64,000 nt of DNA from Christiangramia flava JLT2011 (GCF_001951155.1 NZ_CP016359.1:248001-312000), one strand, 5' to 3'; shown: positions 26,601-35,258, counted from the first letter of the stretch. Made by a program: numbers and translations. The notes: generated by a model from the letters alone, not told the origin.

Positions 26601-27677
26601 TTAACTAACCCATAATGCTTTCGAAATTAGGACCTCATAAATGCCATTTATTTTCTTCATTAAAATTAACCCACCACCACCATTCAATCTCCCATCAACT
26701 TTCGAATAATAGAATATCGCATATTTATTATTATTGACTCCTGAAACAAAAACATATGGCTTACTTACATTATACAAACCGTAAGCATCTTCTGGTTTTA
26801 AAATTTCTTTTTCTGAGTAGCATTTTATTTGTTCAAGTAGAAAATCTTCATCTATCAATCCCTCGATCTCGCCATTTAAATAATTAACAATATTCTGAAT
26901 ATTATCATCGCTTAAATGTTTCCGTATTTCGATTTGTTCTTCAAACGGATAACTAAATCGGTTCCACTTTTCCGGATCAAGCAAATAATCAAAATCACGA
27001 GACATAGATCCGTTTTGAGAAAATTTCTTTCTAACACCAGCCCCCTTTCCGAATAAAAAGCAATTAATTACCTGGTATTCTTCTGGAAAGTTTTTAATTG
27101 ATGATTTGAATTTTTCGAAATCGAACTTTGGAATTCTTACTGTGCCTACCCAAAACCAATCATCAAAAATATTCTTTTCAATACGCAATCGCCCATATGG
27201 GCGATTTTTTGTTTCCTCATAAATAAATGCATATTGCACTGAATCTTTAGATTTCTGGATTATGGGAAAAGAGCTCATGAAAAAAGTGGAGTCAATAATT
27301 CTATAATCGGCTTTCAGCTTGCTCTTATCAATTTTGACACTTTTGAGACTACTTAGTTTAGAGTCTAAATCATATAATTGCTGTGCGCTAAAAGCAGAAT
27401 CAATATTATCCTGTAATTCAACAAATTTACTATCTACAAGAGTTTTATGCGGTTCAAAATATTTTATAATGGAATCTGTATTGAAAAAATCTCTTACAAT
27501 ATTCTTTTCATTGGGATTTATGGTAACGCCATTTAATACATCAAGAGGAGAGTTTTTAACTGATTTAGAGTTGTAGTAATTATATCCATTCGAAATATCC
27601 CGGTCTTTCAATTGGGCATGGCAACTAAAAGTCGCATTTAAGAAAACTAAAAATGAGGTAAGAATTATAAATCTCAT
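26601..27677 (-). CDS. Hypothetical secreted protein, AT-rich orphan
   Basis: I do not recognise this 358-aa protein. It has a Sec-type signal (MRFIILTSFLVFLNATFSCHAQ). The mature part is hydrophilic, rich in Lys, Asn, Asp and Ser, with no familiar motif. A central segment (INCFLFGKGAGVRKKF) and a C-terminal VDGRLNGGGGLILMKKING resemble beta-hairpin regions. The gene is visibly more AT-rich than its neighbours, a sign of possible transfer. It begins 13 bp beyond the lpdA terminator, leaving almost no room for a private promoter, and its stop touches the stop of the LytTR regulator with zero spacing. Confidence 0.75.
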   Translation of the reverse strand: MRFIILTSFLVFLNATFSCHAQLKDRDISNGYNYYNSKSVKNSPLDVLNGVTINPNEKNIVRDFFNTDSIIKYFEPHKTLVDSKFVELQDNIDSAFSAQQLYDLDSKLSSLKSVKIDKSKLKADYRIIDSTFFMSSFPIIQKSKDSVQYAFIYEETKNRPYGRLRIEKNIFDDWFWVGTVRIPKFDFEKFKSSIKNFPEEYQVINCFLFGKGAGVRKKFSQNGSMSRDFDYLLDPEKWNRFSYPFEEQIEIRKHLSDDNIQNIVNYLNGEIEGLIDEDFLLEQIKCYSEKEILKPEDAYGLYNVSKPYVFVSGVNNNKYAIFYYSKVDGRLNGGGGLILMKKINGIYEVLISKALWVS

Positions 27678-27690
27678 ATTTCTAAAAATA

Positions 27691-27720
27691 AAAAAAGCCC
27701 CGTATTAACGAGGCTTTTTT
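27691..27720 (-). terminator. lpdA terminator
   Basis: AAAAAAGCCCCG/CGAGGCTTTTTT forms a stem with one C-A mismatch around loop TATTAA. On the minus strand it follows the lpdA stop by 15 bp and is continued by a T-rich run. Confidence 0.8.
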
Positions 27721-27735
27721 TATTCTATTTTCAAT

Positions 27736-29139
27736 TTACACGTGAATCGCTCTGTTTTCGGTGGCAGCCAGAGCTGCTTCCTTCACTGCCTCGGCAAATG
27801 TTGGGTGAGCATGGCTCATTCTGGCGATATCCTCTGCAGAAGCCCGGTATTCCATCGCGGTTACCGCTTCTGCGATCAAATCGGCTGTACGGGCACCGAT
27901 CATATGGATTCCCAGAACCTCGTCGGTCTTTTCATCAGCAAGGATTTTCACAAATCCGTCTAAGTCTCCGCTAGCTCTGGAACGTCCCAATGCTCGCATC
28001 GGGAATTTTCCTTCTTTATATTTCACTCCTTCTTCCTTCAATTGCTCTTCGGTCTTACCAACTGCGGCAACTTCCGGCCATGTATAGACTACTCCTGGAA
28101 TCAAATTATAGTTCACGTGAGGTTTTTGCCCGGCAATCGTTTCCGCAACGAAAACACCTTCTTCCTCAGCTTTATGTGCAAGCATGGCGCCACGAACCAC
28201 ATCCCCGATCGCGTAAATATTCTCCACGTTGGTTTGCAAATGATCGTTCACCTGTACGCGGCCTTTTTCATCCATCTGGATTCCGGCAGCATCAGCATTC
28301 AGTCCATCAGTATATGGGCGGCGCCCTACTGAAACCAGGCAGTAATCACCTTTTAACTCTACCTCTTTATCTTTTTTATCATCAGCTTTCACCGTTATCT
28401 CATCACCATTTCTTTCAACCGATTTCACCTTGGTGCTGGTAAGGAATTTCACGCCCTGCTTCTTCAAAACCTTCTGAAGTTCTTTCGCTAAAGCGCTATC
28501 CATTGTAGGAATGATGCGATCCATGAATTCTACCACGGTCACTTCAGCACCCAAACGGCGATAAACCTGTCCTAATTCCAGCCCTATCACTCCGCCGCCG
28601 ATCACGATCATGTGTTTAGGGGTTTCCTTCAGCTTTAAGGCTTCCGTAGAAGTGATCACGCGCTCTTTATCCAATTCGATGAACGGAAGGTTCGCCGGCT
28701 TGGAACCGGTGGCGATAATGGTCTTTTTCGCCTCAATCGTCTGGGTTTCCCCGTCTTTATCGATATTGATATGCGTTTTGTCTTTGAAAGAGCCCAGACC
28801 TTCGTACACATCGATCTTATTCTTATCCATCAGGAATTTTACTCCATCACAGGTCTGGCTAACCACCGCTGCTTTGCGCTCCATCATTTTATCTAGATTG
28901 ATCTTGATTTCACCGGGAATGTCAATTCCGTGATCTTCAAAATGCGCTACCGCATCATGATAATGGTGAGAAGAATCTAAAAGAGCTTTACTTGGAATAC
29001 AACCAACATTCAGGCAGGTCCCTCCAAGGGTTGAATATTTTTCTATGATAGCAGTTTTCAATCCCAGTTGTGCACAGCGAATCGCCGCAACATATCCACC
29101 TGGTCCCGAACCGATCACTGCTACATCATATGTACTCAT
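27736..29139 (-). CDS. lpdA: Dihydrolipoyl dehydrogenase (E3)
   Basis: Reoxidises dihydrolipoamide of the 2-oxoacid dehydrogenase complexes (or the glycine cleavage system) with NAD+. The 467-aa protein has the FAD-binding GSGPGGYVAAIRCAQLG (residues 10-26), the redox disulfide GGTCLNVGCIPSK (about 39-51), the NAD-binding GGGVIGLELGQVYRRLG, the FAD block AIGDVVRGAMLAHKAEEEG and the dimer-interface catalytic His in SHAHPTFAEAVKEA. It has full family length and no E1/E2 neighbours here. Confidence 0.96.
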   Translation of the reverse strand: MSTYDVAVIGSGPGGYVAAIRCAQLGLKTAIIEKYSTLGGTCLNVGCIPSKALLDSSHHYHDAVAHFEDHGIDIPGEIKINLDKMMERKAAVVSQTCDGVKFLMDKNKIDVYEGLGSFKDKTHINIDKDGETQTIEAKKTIIATGSKPANLPFIELDKERVITSTEALKLKETPKHMIVIGGGVIGLELGQVYRRLGAEVTVVEFMDRIIPTMDSALAKELQKVLKKQGVKFLTSTKVKSVERNGDEITVKADDKKDKEVELKGDYCLVSVGRRPYTDGLNADAAGIQMDEKGRVQVNDHLQTNVENIYAIGDVVRGAMLAHKAEEEGVFVAETIAGQKPHVNYNLIPGVVYTWPEVAAVGKTEEQLKEEGVKYKEGKFPMRALGRSRASGDLDGFVKILADEKTDEVLGIHMIGARTADLIAEAVTAMEYRASAEDIARMSHAHPTFAEAVKEAALAATENRAIHV

Positions 29140-29176
29140 AATTGTATTTTTTATGGATTTTTGAACAAATTGACCA

Positions 29177-29207
29177 CAAAAGTACGACTATTCTCTGCAA
29201 TGACCAA
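29177..29207 (-). promoter_or_regulatory. lpdA promoter
   Basis: On the minus strand TACTTTTG (29177-29184) matches TAnnTTTG, with a TTG element (29205-29207) 20 bp upstream. The predicted transcript would have a leader of about 30 nt before the lpdA ATG at 29139. Confidence 0.6.
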
Positions 29208-29240
29208 TGCAGGCCTGCCGACAATTTAAAATTTTAAGAA

Positions 29241-29699
29241 TTACAGGTTTACAGCTGTTGTTTGCTTGACTTTCCCGATGGTAAAACTGCTTTTCGTGCT
29301 GCCAATGTGCTTCAAGGTGGTTAGTTTGGTGACCATAAATTCTCGATAGGCTTCCATGTCTTTTACCAGAACCTTCAGGATATAATCGTAGTCGCCGCTC
29401 ACGTGAAAAACTTCGGTCACTTCAGGCAGGCCGGTGACTTCTTTTTCAAAACGGGTAAGATATTCGCGGGTATGCTGCAGCAGCTTGATCTGGCAAAGCA
29501 CCATAAAATTCCTTTCGATCTTTTCCGGGTTGAGAATCGCAACGTATTTGGAGATCACGCCTTCCCTTTCCATTTTCCGGATGCGCTCATAAACAGCGGT
29601 TACGGAAAGGCCCACTTCGTTGGAAATTTCCTTATTCGTTTTTTTGGAATCCTGCTGAAGATGTTTCAGAATATGGCGGTCAAAATCATCTAGTTTCAT
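29241..29699 (-). CDS. Lrp/AsnC-family transcriptional regulator
   Basis: ATG at 29699 is preferred (152 aa): MKLDDFDRHILKHLQQ is the standard Lrp N-terminus, while the longer frame starts at a TTG. A winged helix-turn-helix (about residues 1-60, NKEISNEVGLSVTAVYERIR) is followed by the RAM/AsnC effector-binding domain (about 65-150, HVSGDYDYILKVLVKD). It is divergent from a sulfur amino-acid lyase, so local control by methionine or another amino acid is likely. The intergenic region contains an AT-rich inverted repeat. Confidence 0.9.
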   Translation of the reverse strand: MKLDDFDRHILKHLQQDSKKTNKEISNEVGLSVTAVYERIRKMEREGVISKYVAILNPEKIERNFMVLCQIKLLQHTREYLTRFEKEVTGLPEVTEVFHVSGDYDYILKVLVKDMEAYREFMVTKLTTLKHIGSTKSSFTIGKVKQTTAVNL

Positions 29700-29767
29700 A
29701 TCGGAAATAGTTTCAGGCAAATTTAGGAAATCCTGGTCGGTTACAGATTTTATTTCTTAAATAAACT

Positions 29768-29784
29768 AAATAAAGGATTTATTT
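29768..29784. promoter_or_regulatory. AT-rich inverted repeat, candidate Lrp operator
   Basis: AAATAAA-GGA-TTTATTT is a perfect 7-bp inverted repeat lying between the divergent Lrp gene and the lyase gene, 75 bp from the lyase ATG. Lrp-type sites are often AT-rich dyads, so it is a plausible operator. This is an inference from position and symmetry only. Confidence 0.4.
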
Positions 29785-29858
29785 TCCGAATAAACCGACA
29801 TTCATTGATTTTAAAATATCCTATCCCGAAATTTGATGAAAATGATAATTTTCTCAAA

Positions 29859-31073
29859 ATGAAATATAAACCGGCAGACCGCATTCAGGATCTTCAGTAT
29901 TTCGGAGAGTTCGGCGGCGTTAACCCATCGATCTCAGATTCTTCTACCTATACCTTTCTTTCAGCCAAAACCATGTTTGATACGTTTGAAGGAAATGCGG
30001 AAGGTTGTTACCTCTATTCCCGGCATTCATCCCCTTCGAATTTATACCTGGGCGAAGCTTTGGCGGCGATGGAAGGAACTGAAACCGCCAATGTAGCCGC
30101 TTCCGGTATGGGCGCGATTACTTCGGTTATTTTGCAAACCTGTAAGAGTGGGGATCATATTGTTTGCAGCCGTACGATTTATGGCGGGACCTATGCTTTT
30201 CTGAAAAATTTCGCTCCGCAACTGGGGATTGAAACCACTTTTGTGGATATAACTAAAATTGAAGCGGTAGAGAAAGCCATACAGCAAAACACTAAAATGA
30301 TCTATTGCGAGAGTGTAAGCAATCCCTTACTGGAGGTGGCTGATATCCCTACGCTTTCGAGAATTTCCACCGTTCATGAGCTACAGCTGGTGGTAGACAA
30401 TACGTTTTCACCGTTGTCGATTAATCCGCAAAAACTGGGAGCCGATGTGGTCATTCACAGTTTAACAAAATTCATCAACGGCAGCAGCGATACGGTTGGT
30501 GGCGTGGTTTGCGGAACCAAGGATTTCATCAACGCGCTTCGGAATGTGAATGATGGAGCGGCTATGCTTCTGGGACCAACAATGGACAGTTTGCGTGCGG
30601 CTTCCATTCTGAAAAACCTGAGAACTTTGCATATCCGGATGAAGCAGCACAGCAAAAACGCCGCTTTCCTGGCTGAAAAATTTCAGCAGGATGGTTTTAG
30701 AACCGTTTATCCAGGACTGGAATCTCATCCTGGCCACGAGCTCTTCCGCACCATGATGAACGAAGATTATGGTTTTGGCGGAATGCTTACCATAGATGTA
30801 GGTTCCTTAGACAAAGCCAATGATCTGATGGAACTGATGCAGGAACGCAACTTGGGATACCTGGCGGTAAGTCTTGGTTTCTACAAGACGCTTTTTAGTG
30901 CTCCCGGTACGTCCACTTCTTCGGAAATCCCATTGGAAGAACAGCAGGAAATGGGTCTAAGTGACGGACTCATTCGGTTTTCCATAGGCCTGGATAATGA
31001 CATTGAACGAACCTACCAAATGATGAAAGACTGCATGGTCGAGGTTGGTGTGCTCAAGAGCGAACTGGCGTAA
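29859..31073 (+). CDS. PLP-dependent sulfur amino-acid lyase, methionine gamma-lyase-like
   Basis: ATG at 29859 gives 404 aa (MKYKPADRIQDLQYF), the usual length of the Cys/Met-metabolism PLP family. Conserved blocks are YSRHSSPSNLYLGEALAAMEG, ASGMGAITSVIL, VVDNTFSPLSINP and SLTKFINGSSDT, with the PLP Lys (about residue 204). The family includes cystathionine gamma-synthase and beta-lyase, O-acetylhomoserine sulfhydrylase and methionine gamma-lyase. Bacteroidetes proteins of this kind are often called methionine gamma-lyase, but the reaction cannot be fixed by eye. The divergent Lrp regulator supports amino-acid catabolism. Confidence 0.82.
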   Translation: MKYKPADRIQDLQYFGEFGGVNPSISDSSTYTFLSAKTMFDTFEGNAEGCYLYSRHSSPSNLYLGEALAAMEGTETANVAASGMGAITSVILQTCKSGDHIVCSRTIYGGTYAFLKNFAPQLGIETTFVDITKIEAVEKAIQQNTKMIYCESVSNPLLEVADIPTLSRISTVHELQLVVDNTFSPLSINPQKLGADVVIHSLTKFINGSSDTVGGVVCGTKDFINALRNVNDGAAMLLGPTMDSLRAASILKNLRTLHIRMKQHSKNAAFLAEKFQQDGFRTVYPGLESHPGHELFRTMMNEDYGFGGMLTIDVGSLDKANDLMELMQERNLGYLAVSLGFYKTLFSAPGTSTSSEIPLEEQQEMGLSDGLIRFSIGLDNDIERTYQMMKDCMVEVGVLKSELA

Positions 31074-31153
31074 AATCTTGCAGGATTAACCTGAAAGTCG
31101 TAAAATTACGATCAGAAAAAAATGATCAGAATTAACGACACATTTTAAATAGG

Positions 31154-31197
31154 GCCTCACAGTGGTTTCTTTCGGGAAGCTTTGTGAGGCTTTGTTT
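31154..31197 (+). terminator. Terminator after the lyase gene
   Basis: GCCTCACA (31154-31161) pairs with TGTGAGGC (31183-31190), and TTTGTTTTT follows. It closes the lyase transcript; nhaC starts 27 bp later. Confidence 0.7.
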
Positions 31198-31223
31198 TTC
31201 ATATGGTCCTGAAATAGAAATAC

Positions 31224-32699
31224 ATGGAAAACTCTACTGCGAATCCTGAAAACGAACCGATAATCCAGAACAGAGAGCTCAATATCTGGGAAGCCCTTAT
31301 TCCCGTTTTCGCGCTTATTGGAATGTTGGCTTTTAACGTCTACGTTTTTGGCGATGACGCGCTGAGTGGTTCCAATCAGTTTATTCTGCTTATGGGCGGA
31401 GCGGTGGCCGCGATCGTTGGCTATTTCAATAAGATCAAATTTGACGATATGATCAACGAAGTAGCGAATAACATTCACAGTACCGCCGGCGCCATTTTGA
31501 TCTTACTCATGGTAGGTGCACTTGCCGGCACCTGGCTTATCAGCGGGATCATCCCCACCATGATTTATTATGGTCTACAAATTCTGAACCCTACCATATT
31601 CCTGGCGGCAACGGTCGTGATCTGTTCCATCATTTCAGTGGCTACAGGAAGCAGCTGGACCACTTCAGCAACCGTGGGAATTGCGTTGATAGGGATTGCC
31701 AACGCACTGGATATATCCTTGGGAATGACAGCAGGAGCCATACTTTCCGGAGCTTATTTTGGAGATAAGATGTCACCACTGAGCGATACTACCAATCTGG
31801 CTCCCGCCATGGCCGGGACCGATCTTTTTACTCATATCAAATACATGGCGATCACCACCGTACCAACCATTACGATCACCATACTCGCTTTTGTGATCAT
31901 TGGTCTGAATATCGATACGGAGGGAACGACCGATACTTCTTCCATTCTGAACGCGATAGACGCTTCATTCAACATCAGCCCCTGGCTGTTCATCGTACCG
32001 GTCATCGTGATTTTCCTGATCGTCAAAAAAACTTCGCCTTTGGTAGCACTCCTGGTTGGAACCTTGCTCGGTGCTATTGCTGCGCTGATCCTGCAACCCG
32101 AAATTGTGCAAAGCATCAGCGGTTCCGAAGAGCTGAATTTCATCAGTGGTTATAAGGGAATTATGAACGCAATCACGGTAGACACCGCGATCGAAACCGA
32201 TTCTGAAGCCTTAAACGATCTTTTTGCTTCCAGCGGAATGGCCGGGATGCTTGGAACCATCTGGTTGATTCTTTGCGCCATGGTTTTCGGCGGCATTATG
32301 GAAGCCATCGGAGCGCTGTCAAGGATCAGCACCGCATTGCTGAACCTTTTCCATACCACATTTGGCCTTTTTGCCAGTACGGTTTTCAGCTGCCTGGCGC
32401 TGAACGTGACGGCTTCAGATCAATACCTGGCCATCGTGGTTCCGGGTAAAATGTTCGCCAAAGCTTATAAAGACAAAGGTCTTGCGCCAGAAAATCTGAG
32501 CCGTTCACTGGAAGACTCCGGTACGGTCACCTCCGTCTTGATACCATGGAATACCTGCGGCGCTTATCATAGCGGTGTGCTGGGTGTCCCAACGCTTTCG
32601 TATGCGGGCTATGCTTTCTTCAATTATCTGAGTCCGTTTATGACCTTATTATTTGCGGCGCTGAATATTAAAATCAGGACGCTGGTTAGCAAAAACTAG
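31224..32699 (+). CDS. nhaC: Na+/H+ antiporter, NhaC family
   Basis: The 491-aa inner-membrane protein has about 12 TM segments and the NhaC signature region (TGSSWTTSATVGIALIGIA, then GAILSGAYFGDKMSPLSDTT, about residues 145-195). The family exchanges Na+ for H+ or transports organic acids or amino acids. Another conserved block is SGTVTSVLIPWNTCGAY near residue 435. It stands alone between a terminator and the peroxiredoxin promoter. A role in sodium homeostasis fits a marine lifestyle. Confidence 0.88.
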   Translation: MENSTANPENEPIIQNRELNIWEALIPVFALIGMLAFNVYVFGDDALSGSNQFILLMGGAVAAIVGYFNKIKFDDMINEVANNIHSTAGAILILLMVGALAGTWLISGIIPTMIYYGLQILNPTIFLAATVVICSIISVATGSSWTTSATVGIALIGIANALDISLGMTAGAILSGAYFGDKMSPLSDTTNLAPAMAGTDLFTHIKYMAITTVPTITITILAFVIIGLNIDTEGTTDTSSILNAIDASFNISPWLFIVPVIVIFLIVKKTSPLVALLVGTLLGAIAALILQPEIVQSISGSEELNFISGYKGIMNAITVDTAIETDSEALNDLFASSGMAGMLGTIWLILCAMVFGGIMEAIGALSRISTALLNLFHTTFGLFASTVFSCLALNVTASDQYLAIVVPGKMFAKAYKDKGLAPENLSRSLEDSGTVTSVLIPWNTCGAYHSGVLGVPTLSYAGYAFFNYLSPFMTLLFAALNIKIRTLVSKN

Positions 32700-32824
32700 G
32701 ATTTTCGCTGTATTCTTTCTGATTTCAATTTCTCTAACTGCTTCAGAATAAGGAGAAATTATGATCGATTTTCTTTCTGATAATTAAAACTTATCACAGA
32801 ATAAACTTTTAAAATTTTCCAGAT

Positions 32825-32854
32825 TTTGAAAACGGGGAATCTGCCGTAAATTTG
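32825..32854 (+). promoter_or_regulatory. Promoter of the peroxiredoxin operon
   Basis: TTTG (32825-32828) and TAAATTTG (32847-32854) match the Bacteroidetes -33/-7 elements with an 18-bp spacer, the best promoter match in the window. The leader to the ATG at 32901 is about 40 nt. Confidence 0.8.
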
Positions 32855-32900
32855 CACCTCCAAAAAAGAACAAGTTAAACCTTAAAATAACCTAATTTAT

Positions 32901-33539
32901 ATGGCTTTAGTCGGAAAAAAATTTCCAAATCTTAGCGTAGATGCGATGAACGAAATGGGAGATACTTTCAAAATCAATGTTTTGGAAGAAGCTCAGAAAA
33001 ACAACAAGAAAGTTTTGCTTTTCTGGTACCCAAAAGACTTCACCTTTGTTTGCCCTACTGAACTTCACGCTTTTCAAAGTGCCCTTGAGGAATTTGAAAA
33101 AAGAAACGTGATGGTGATCGGTGCTTCCTGTGACACGCCTGAAGTGCATTTTGCCTGGTTAAATACTCCAAAAGACAACGGAGGTATTGAAGGTGTGACC
33201 TACCCGATCCTTGCAGATTCGAACAGAAACCTGAGCAATCGTCTTGGAATTTTGGATATCATGAACGAATCTTACGACGAGGAGACCGGTGCATACACTG
33301 TGGAAGGTGATAACGTAACGTACCGCGCCACGTACCTGATCGATGAAGAAGGAACTGTTTTCCACGAAGGGATCAACCACATGCCACTAGGAAGAAACGT
33401 TGCTGAATTCCTGAGACTGGTAGATGCCTATACGCACGTTCAGGAAAAAGGAGAAGTTTGTCCTGCAAACTGGGAAGAAGGAAAAGATGCTATGAAGGCT
33501 GACCGTGACGGTGTAGCCAGCTATTTAAGCTTAAACTAA
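32901..33539 (+). CDS. Typical 2-Cys peroxiredoxin (AhpC/Prx1 type)
   Basis: Reduces hydrogen peroxide, organic hydroperoxides and peroxynitrite in the cytoplasm. The 212-aa protein has the peroxidatic Cys in DFTFVCPTELHAF (about residue 51) and the resolving Cys in GEVCPANWEEG (about 189). Both are needed for the thiol cycle, and AhpC-like length is kept. It is followed after 25 bp by a thioredoxin-like gene that may be its dedicated reductant, and no AhpF is nearby. A near-consensus promoter precedes it, consistent with high expression. Confidence 0.93.
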   Translation: MALVGKKFPNLSVDAMNEMGDTFKINVLEEAQKNNKKVLLFWYPKDFTFVCPTELHAFQSALEEFEKRNVMVIGASCDTPEVHFAWLNTPKDNGGIEGVTYPILADSNRNLSNRLGILDIMNESYDEETGAYTVEGDNVTYRATYLIDEEGTVFHEGINHMPLGRNVAEFLRLVDAYTHVQEKGEVCPANWEEGKDAMKADRDGVASYLSLN

Positions 33540-33564
33540 TTATCAACAAGGGAAATCAATTGCT

Positions 33565-33879
33565 ATGATTCACGAATTAGATCAAGATAACTTAAGCGAA
33601 ATTGTTAGCGGAAATGATACGGTCGTTGTTCAGTACATGGCCGGATGGTGCGGAAACTGCCGTTTGATGAAGCCGAAGTTCAAGAAACTGGCTACCGAAA
33701 ATGAGAACGCGAAATTCGTTATGGTAGATGCTGAAAAATATCCGGAGTCCAGAAAACTGGCAACCGTAGACAACCTGCCAACATTCGCTACATTTCAAAA
33801 TGGAAGTTTTAAAAATCAGGTTCAAACCAACAAGTTTGACCAGCTAAAAAACTTAGTGGATGAAGTTACCAGTAATTAA
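33565..33879 (+). CDS. Thioredoxin-like protein with WCGNC active site
   Basis: The 104-aa thioredoxin fold has the active site GWCGNCRLMKPKF (residues 27-39), where Asn replaces the Pro of standard CGPC thioredoxins. That change usually alters the redox potential. The cis-Pro is in DNLPTFATF (about 72). There is no signal peptide, so it is cytoplasmic. Its place between peroxiredoxin and a DUF6952-like protein suggests a private electron donor for the peroxiredoxin. It overlaps the next gene by 20 bp. Confidence 0.9.
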   Translation: MIHELDQDNLSEIVSGNDTVVVQYMAGWCGNCRLMKPKFKKLATENENAKFVMVDAEKYPESRKLATVDNLPTFATFQNGSFKNQVQTNKFDQLKNLVDEVTSN

Positions 33880-34108
33880 GCACCTGCAGAAGAACAACGA
33901 TTCGGTAAAGCTTGAAAACACCATCGAAGTGCTTGAAAATTTCACGGAACACCGTTCGGTGACTGAGGAGCAGATGGATGTGATTGGAGAGCTTATCACC
34001 AATCTTTGTGGCGCTGTAGAAGTACATAAAATGATTGAAGACGGGGTGCCGGAAAAAGACGCTCCCAATCATTTCGCTAAAAAAGTTTTAGGTTCCATAG
34101 ACCGGTAA
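33860..34108 (+). CDS. Small DUF6952-like protein of the antioxidant operon
   Basis: This 82-aa acidic, helix-rich cytoplasmic protein (VTEEQMDVIGELITNLCGAV, then a single Cys) has no known catalytic motif. It resembles the DUF6952 family that accompanies peroxiredoxin/thioredoxin genes in Flavobacteriia; the family name is from memory. Its start codon lies inside the thioredoxin gene (20-bp overlap), so translation is coupled. A partner or adaptor role for the redox pair is an inference. A strong terminator follows at 34131. Confidence 0.75.
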   Translation: MKLPVIKHLQKNNDSVKLENTIEVLENFTEHRSVTEEQMDVIGELITNLCGAVEVHKMIEDGVPEKDAPNHFAKKVLGSIDR

Positions 34109-34130
34109 GCTTTTTTAAGAACGCCAAAAA

Positions 34131-34170
34131 CAAGGGCCGTTTCATTGGGAAACGGCCCTTGTTGTTTTAT
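34131..34170 (+). terminator. Terminator of the peroxiredoxin operon
   Basis: A perfect 13-bp stem CAAGGGCCGTTTC/GAAACGGCCCTTG (34131-34143 with 34149-34161) with loop ATTGG is followed by TTGTTTTAT. Confidence 0.9.
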
Positions 34171-34232
34171 GATAATTTTAGTAATAACCCATGGACAATC
34201 TTCTAAATTTATAAAACTCAAAAAAAGTTGTA

Positions 34233-34733
34233 ATGGCGAAGATTAACCTTGGAGACCAGAAGGTCACGACGTATGGAAGTTTACCGGCTCTAGATGAAAA
34301 AGCACCACATTTTGAATTACTGAAAGCTGATCTCAGCACCGCGACCCTGGAAGACTATAAAGGCAAGCGACTCATCATGAATATTTTCCCGAGCATCGAT
34401 ACCGGCGTTTGTGCCACCTCGGTGAGAAACTTTAACCAGCGCGCTACCGACTTGAAGAATACCGTGGTTTTGTGCGTTTCCAGAGACCTGCCTTTTGCCC
34501 AAAAAAGATTTGTAGACGATGAAGGGCTTGATAATGTCGTAAATTTATCAGATTTTAGGGACCGAAATTTCGGCAAGGATTATGGCGTGGAAATGATAGA
34601 CGGCCCAATGGAAGGCCTTTTGTCCCGCGCAGTCCTCGTACTTGATGAGAATGGGCACGTGGTCTATTCCCAGCAGGTGGAAGATATCGGCCAGGAGCCC
34701 GATTATCTTTCGGCCCTCAAAACGCTGTTATAA
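34233..34733 (+). CDS. tpx: Thiol peroxidase (atypical 2-Cys peroxiredoxin)
   Basis: The 166-aa peroxidase has the peroxidatic Cys in DTGVCATSVRNFN (about residue 59) and the second Cys in VVLCVSRDLPFAQKRF (about 92), the Tpx pattern. It reduces lipid and alkyl hydroperoxides using thioredoxin. With the peroxiredoxin operon 100 bp upstream this makes a small peroxide-defence cluster. Its TAA shares one base with the ATG of dgkA. Confidence 0.94.
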   Translation: MAKINLGDQKVTTYGSLPALDEKAPHFELLKADLSTATLEDYKGKRLIMNIFPSIDTGVCATSVRNFNQRATDLKNTVVLCVSRDLPFAQKRFVDDEGLDNVVNLSDFRDRNFGKDYGVEMIDGPMEGLLSRAVLVLDENGHVVYSQQVEDIGQEPDYLSALKTLL

Positions 34734-35095
34734 TGAAGAACTCTTTCCTCGGAAAAAGAATCAGAGGAGGTGGATATGCAATGAAAGGTGCCTGGCTCTT
34801 GCTACGGCACGAACCCAGCATTCAGGTACAATTCGTTATCTCGATCCTGGTGTGTATCGCCGGTTTTTATTTCGATATCTCCAGAACAGAATGGATCTTC
34901 CAGTTCTTTGCCATTGGCATGGTCATGAGCGCAGAAGGCCTGAACACCGCTGTCGAAGCCATTGCAGATTTTGTGCATCCAGATTTTCATACTAAGATTG
35001 GCCATATTAAAGATGTCGCTGCCGGCGCAGTCTTCATCGCAGCCATCATTGCCGTGATTATCGCCGTACTGATCTACTACCCTTACCTTTCCTGA
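34733..35095 (+). CDS. dgkA: Diacylglycerol/undecaprenol kinase family protein
   Basis: The 120-aa integral membrane kinase has three TM helices and the DgkA signature EGLNTAVEAIADFVHPDFH (about residues 65-83), including the catalytic Glu and Asn. The N-terminal amphipathic stretch GGGYAMKGAWLLLRHEPSIQ is typical. In this lineage the substrate may be undecaprenol or diacylglycerol. It overlaps tpx by 1 bp (TAATG). Confidence 0.92.
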   Translation: MKNSFLGKRIRGGGYAMKGAWLLLRHEPSIQVQFVISILVCIAGFYFDISRTEWIFQFFAIGMVMSAEGLNTAVEAIADFVHPDFHTKIGHIKDVAAGAVFIAAIIAVIIAVLIYYPYLS

Positions 35096-35211
35096 TCGCC
35101 TCTTCAGAAGAAATTTTAGGATTCTCAACTTCAGAAAAGAATAAATCCCATTTTAGGGCGTTCGCTTCTGAAAAATGAACAACTTTTCAAATTGAAGTTT
35201 TTTTTACTTAA

Positions 35212-35238
35212 TTTGAAAAAGGCTAATTTGTATTTTTG
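35212..35238 (+). promoter_or_regulatory. ftsK promoter candidate
   Basis: TATTTTTG (35231-35238) matches TAnnTTTG and lies 21 bp before the ftsK ATG. A TTTG element at 35212-35215 is closer (15 bp) than usual, so the -33 part is uncertain. Confidence 0.5.
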
Positions 35239-35258
35239 CCGAAATCTCCAATCCCTCT

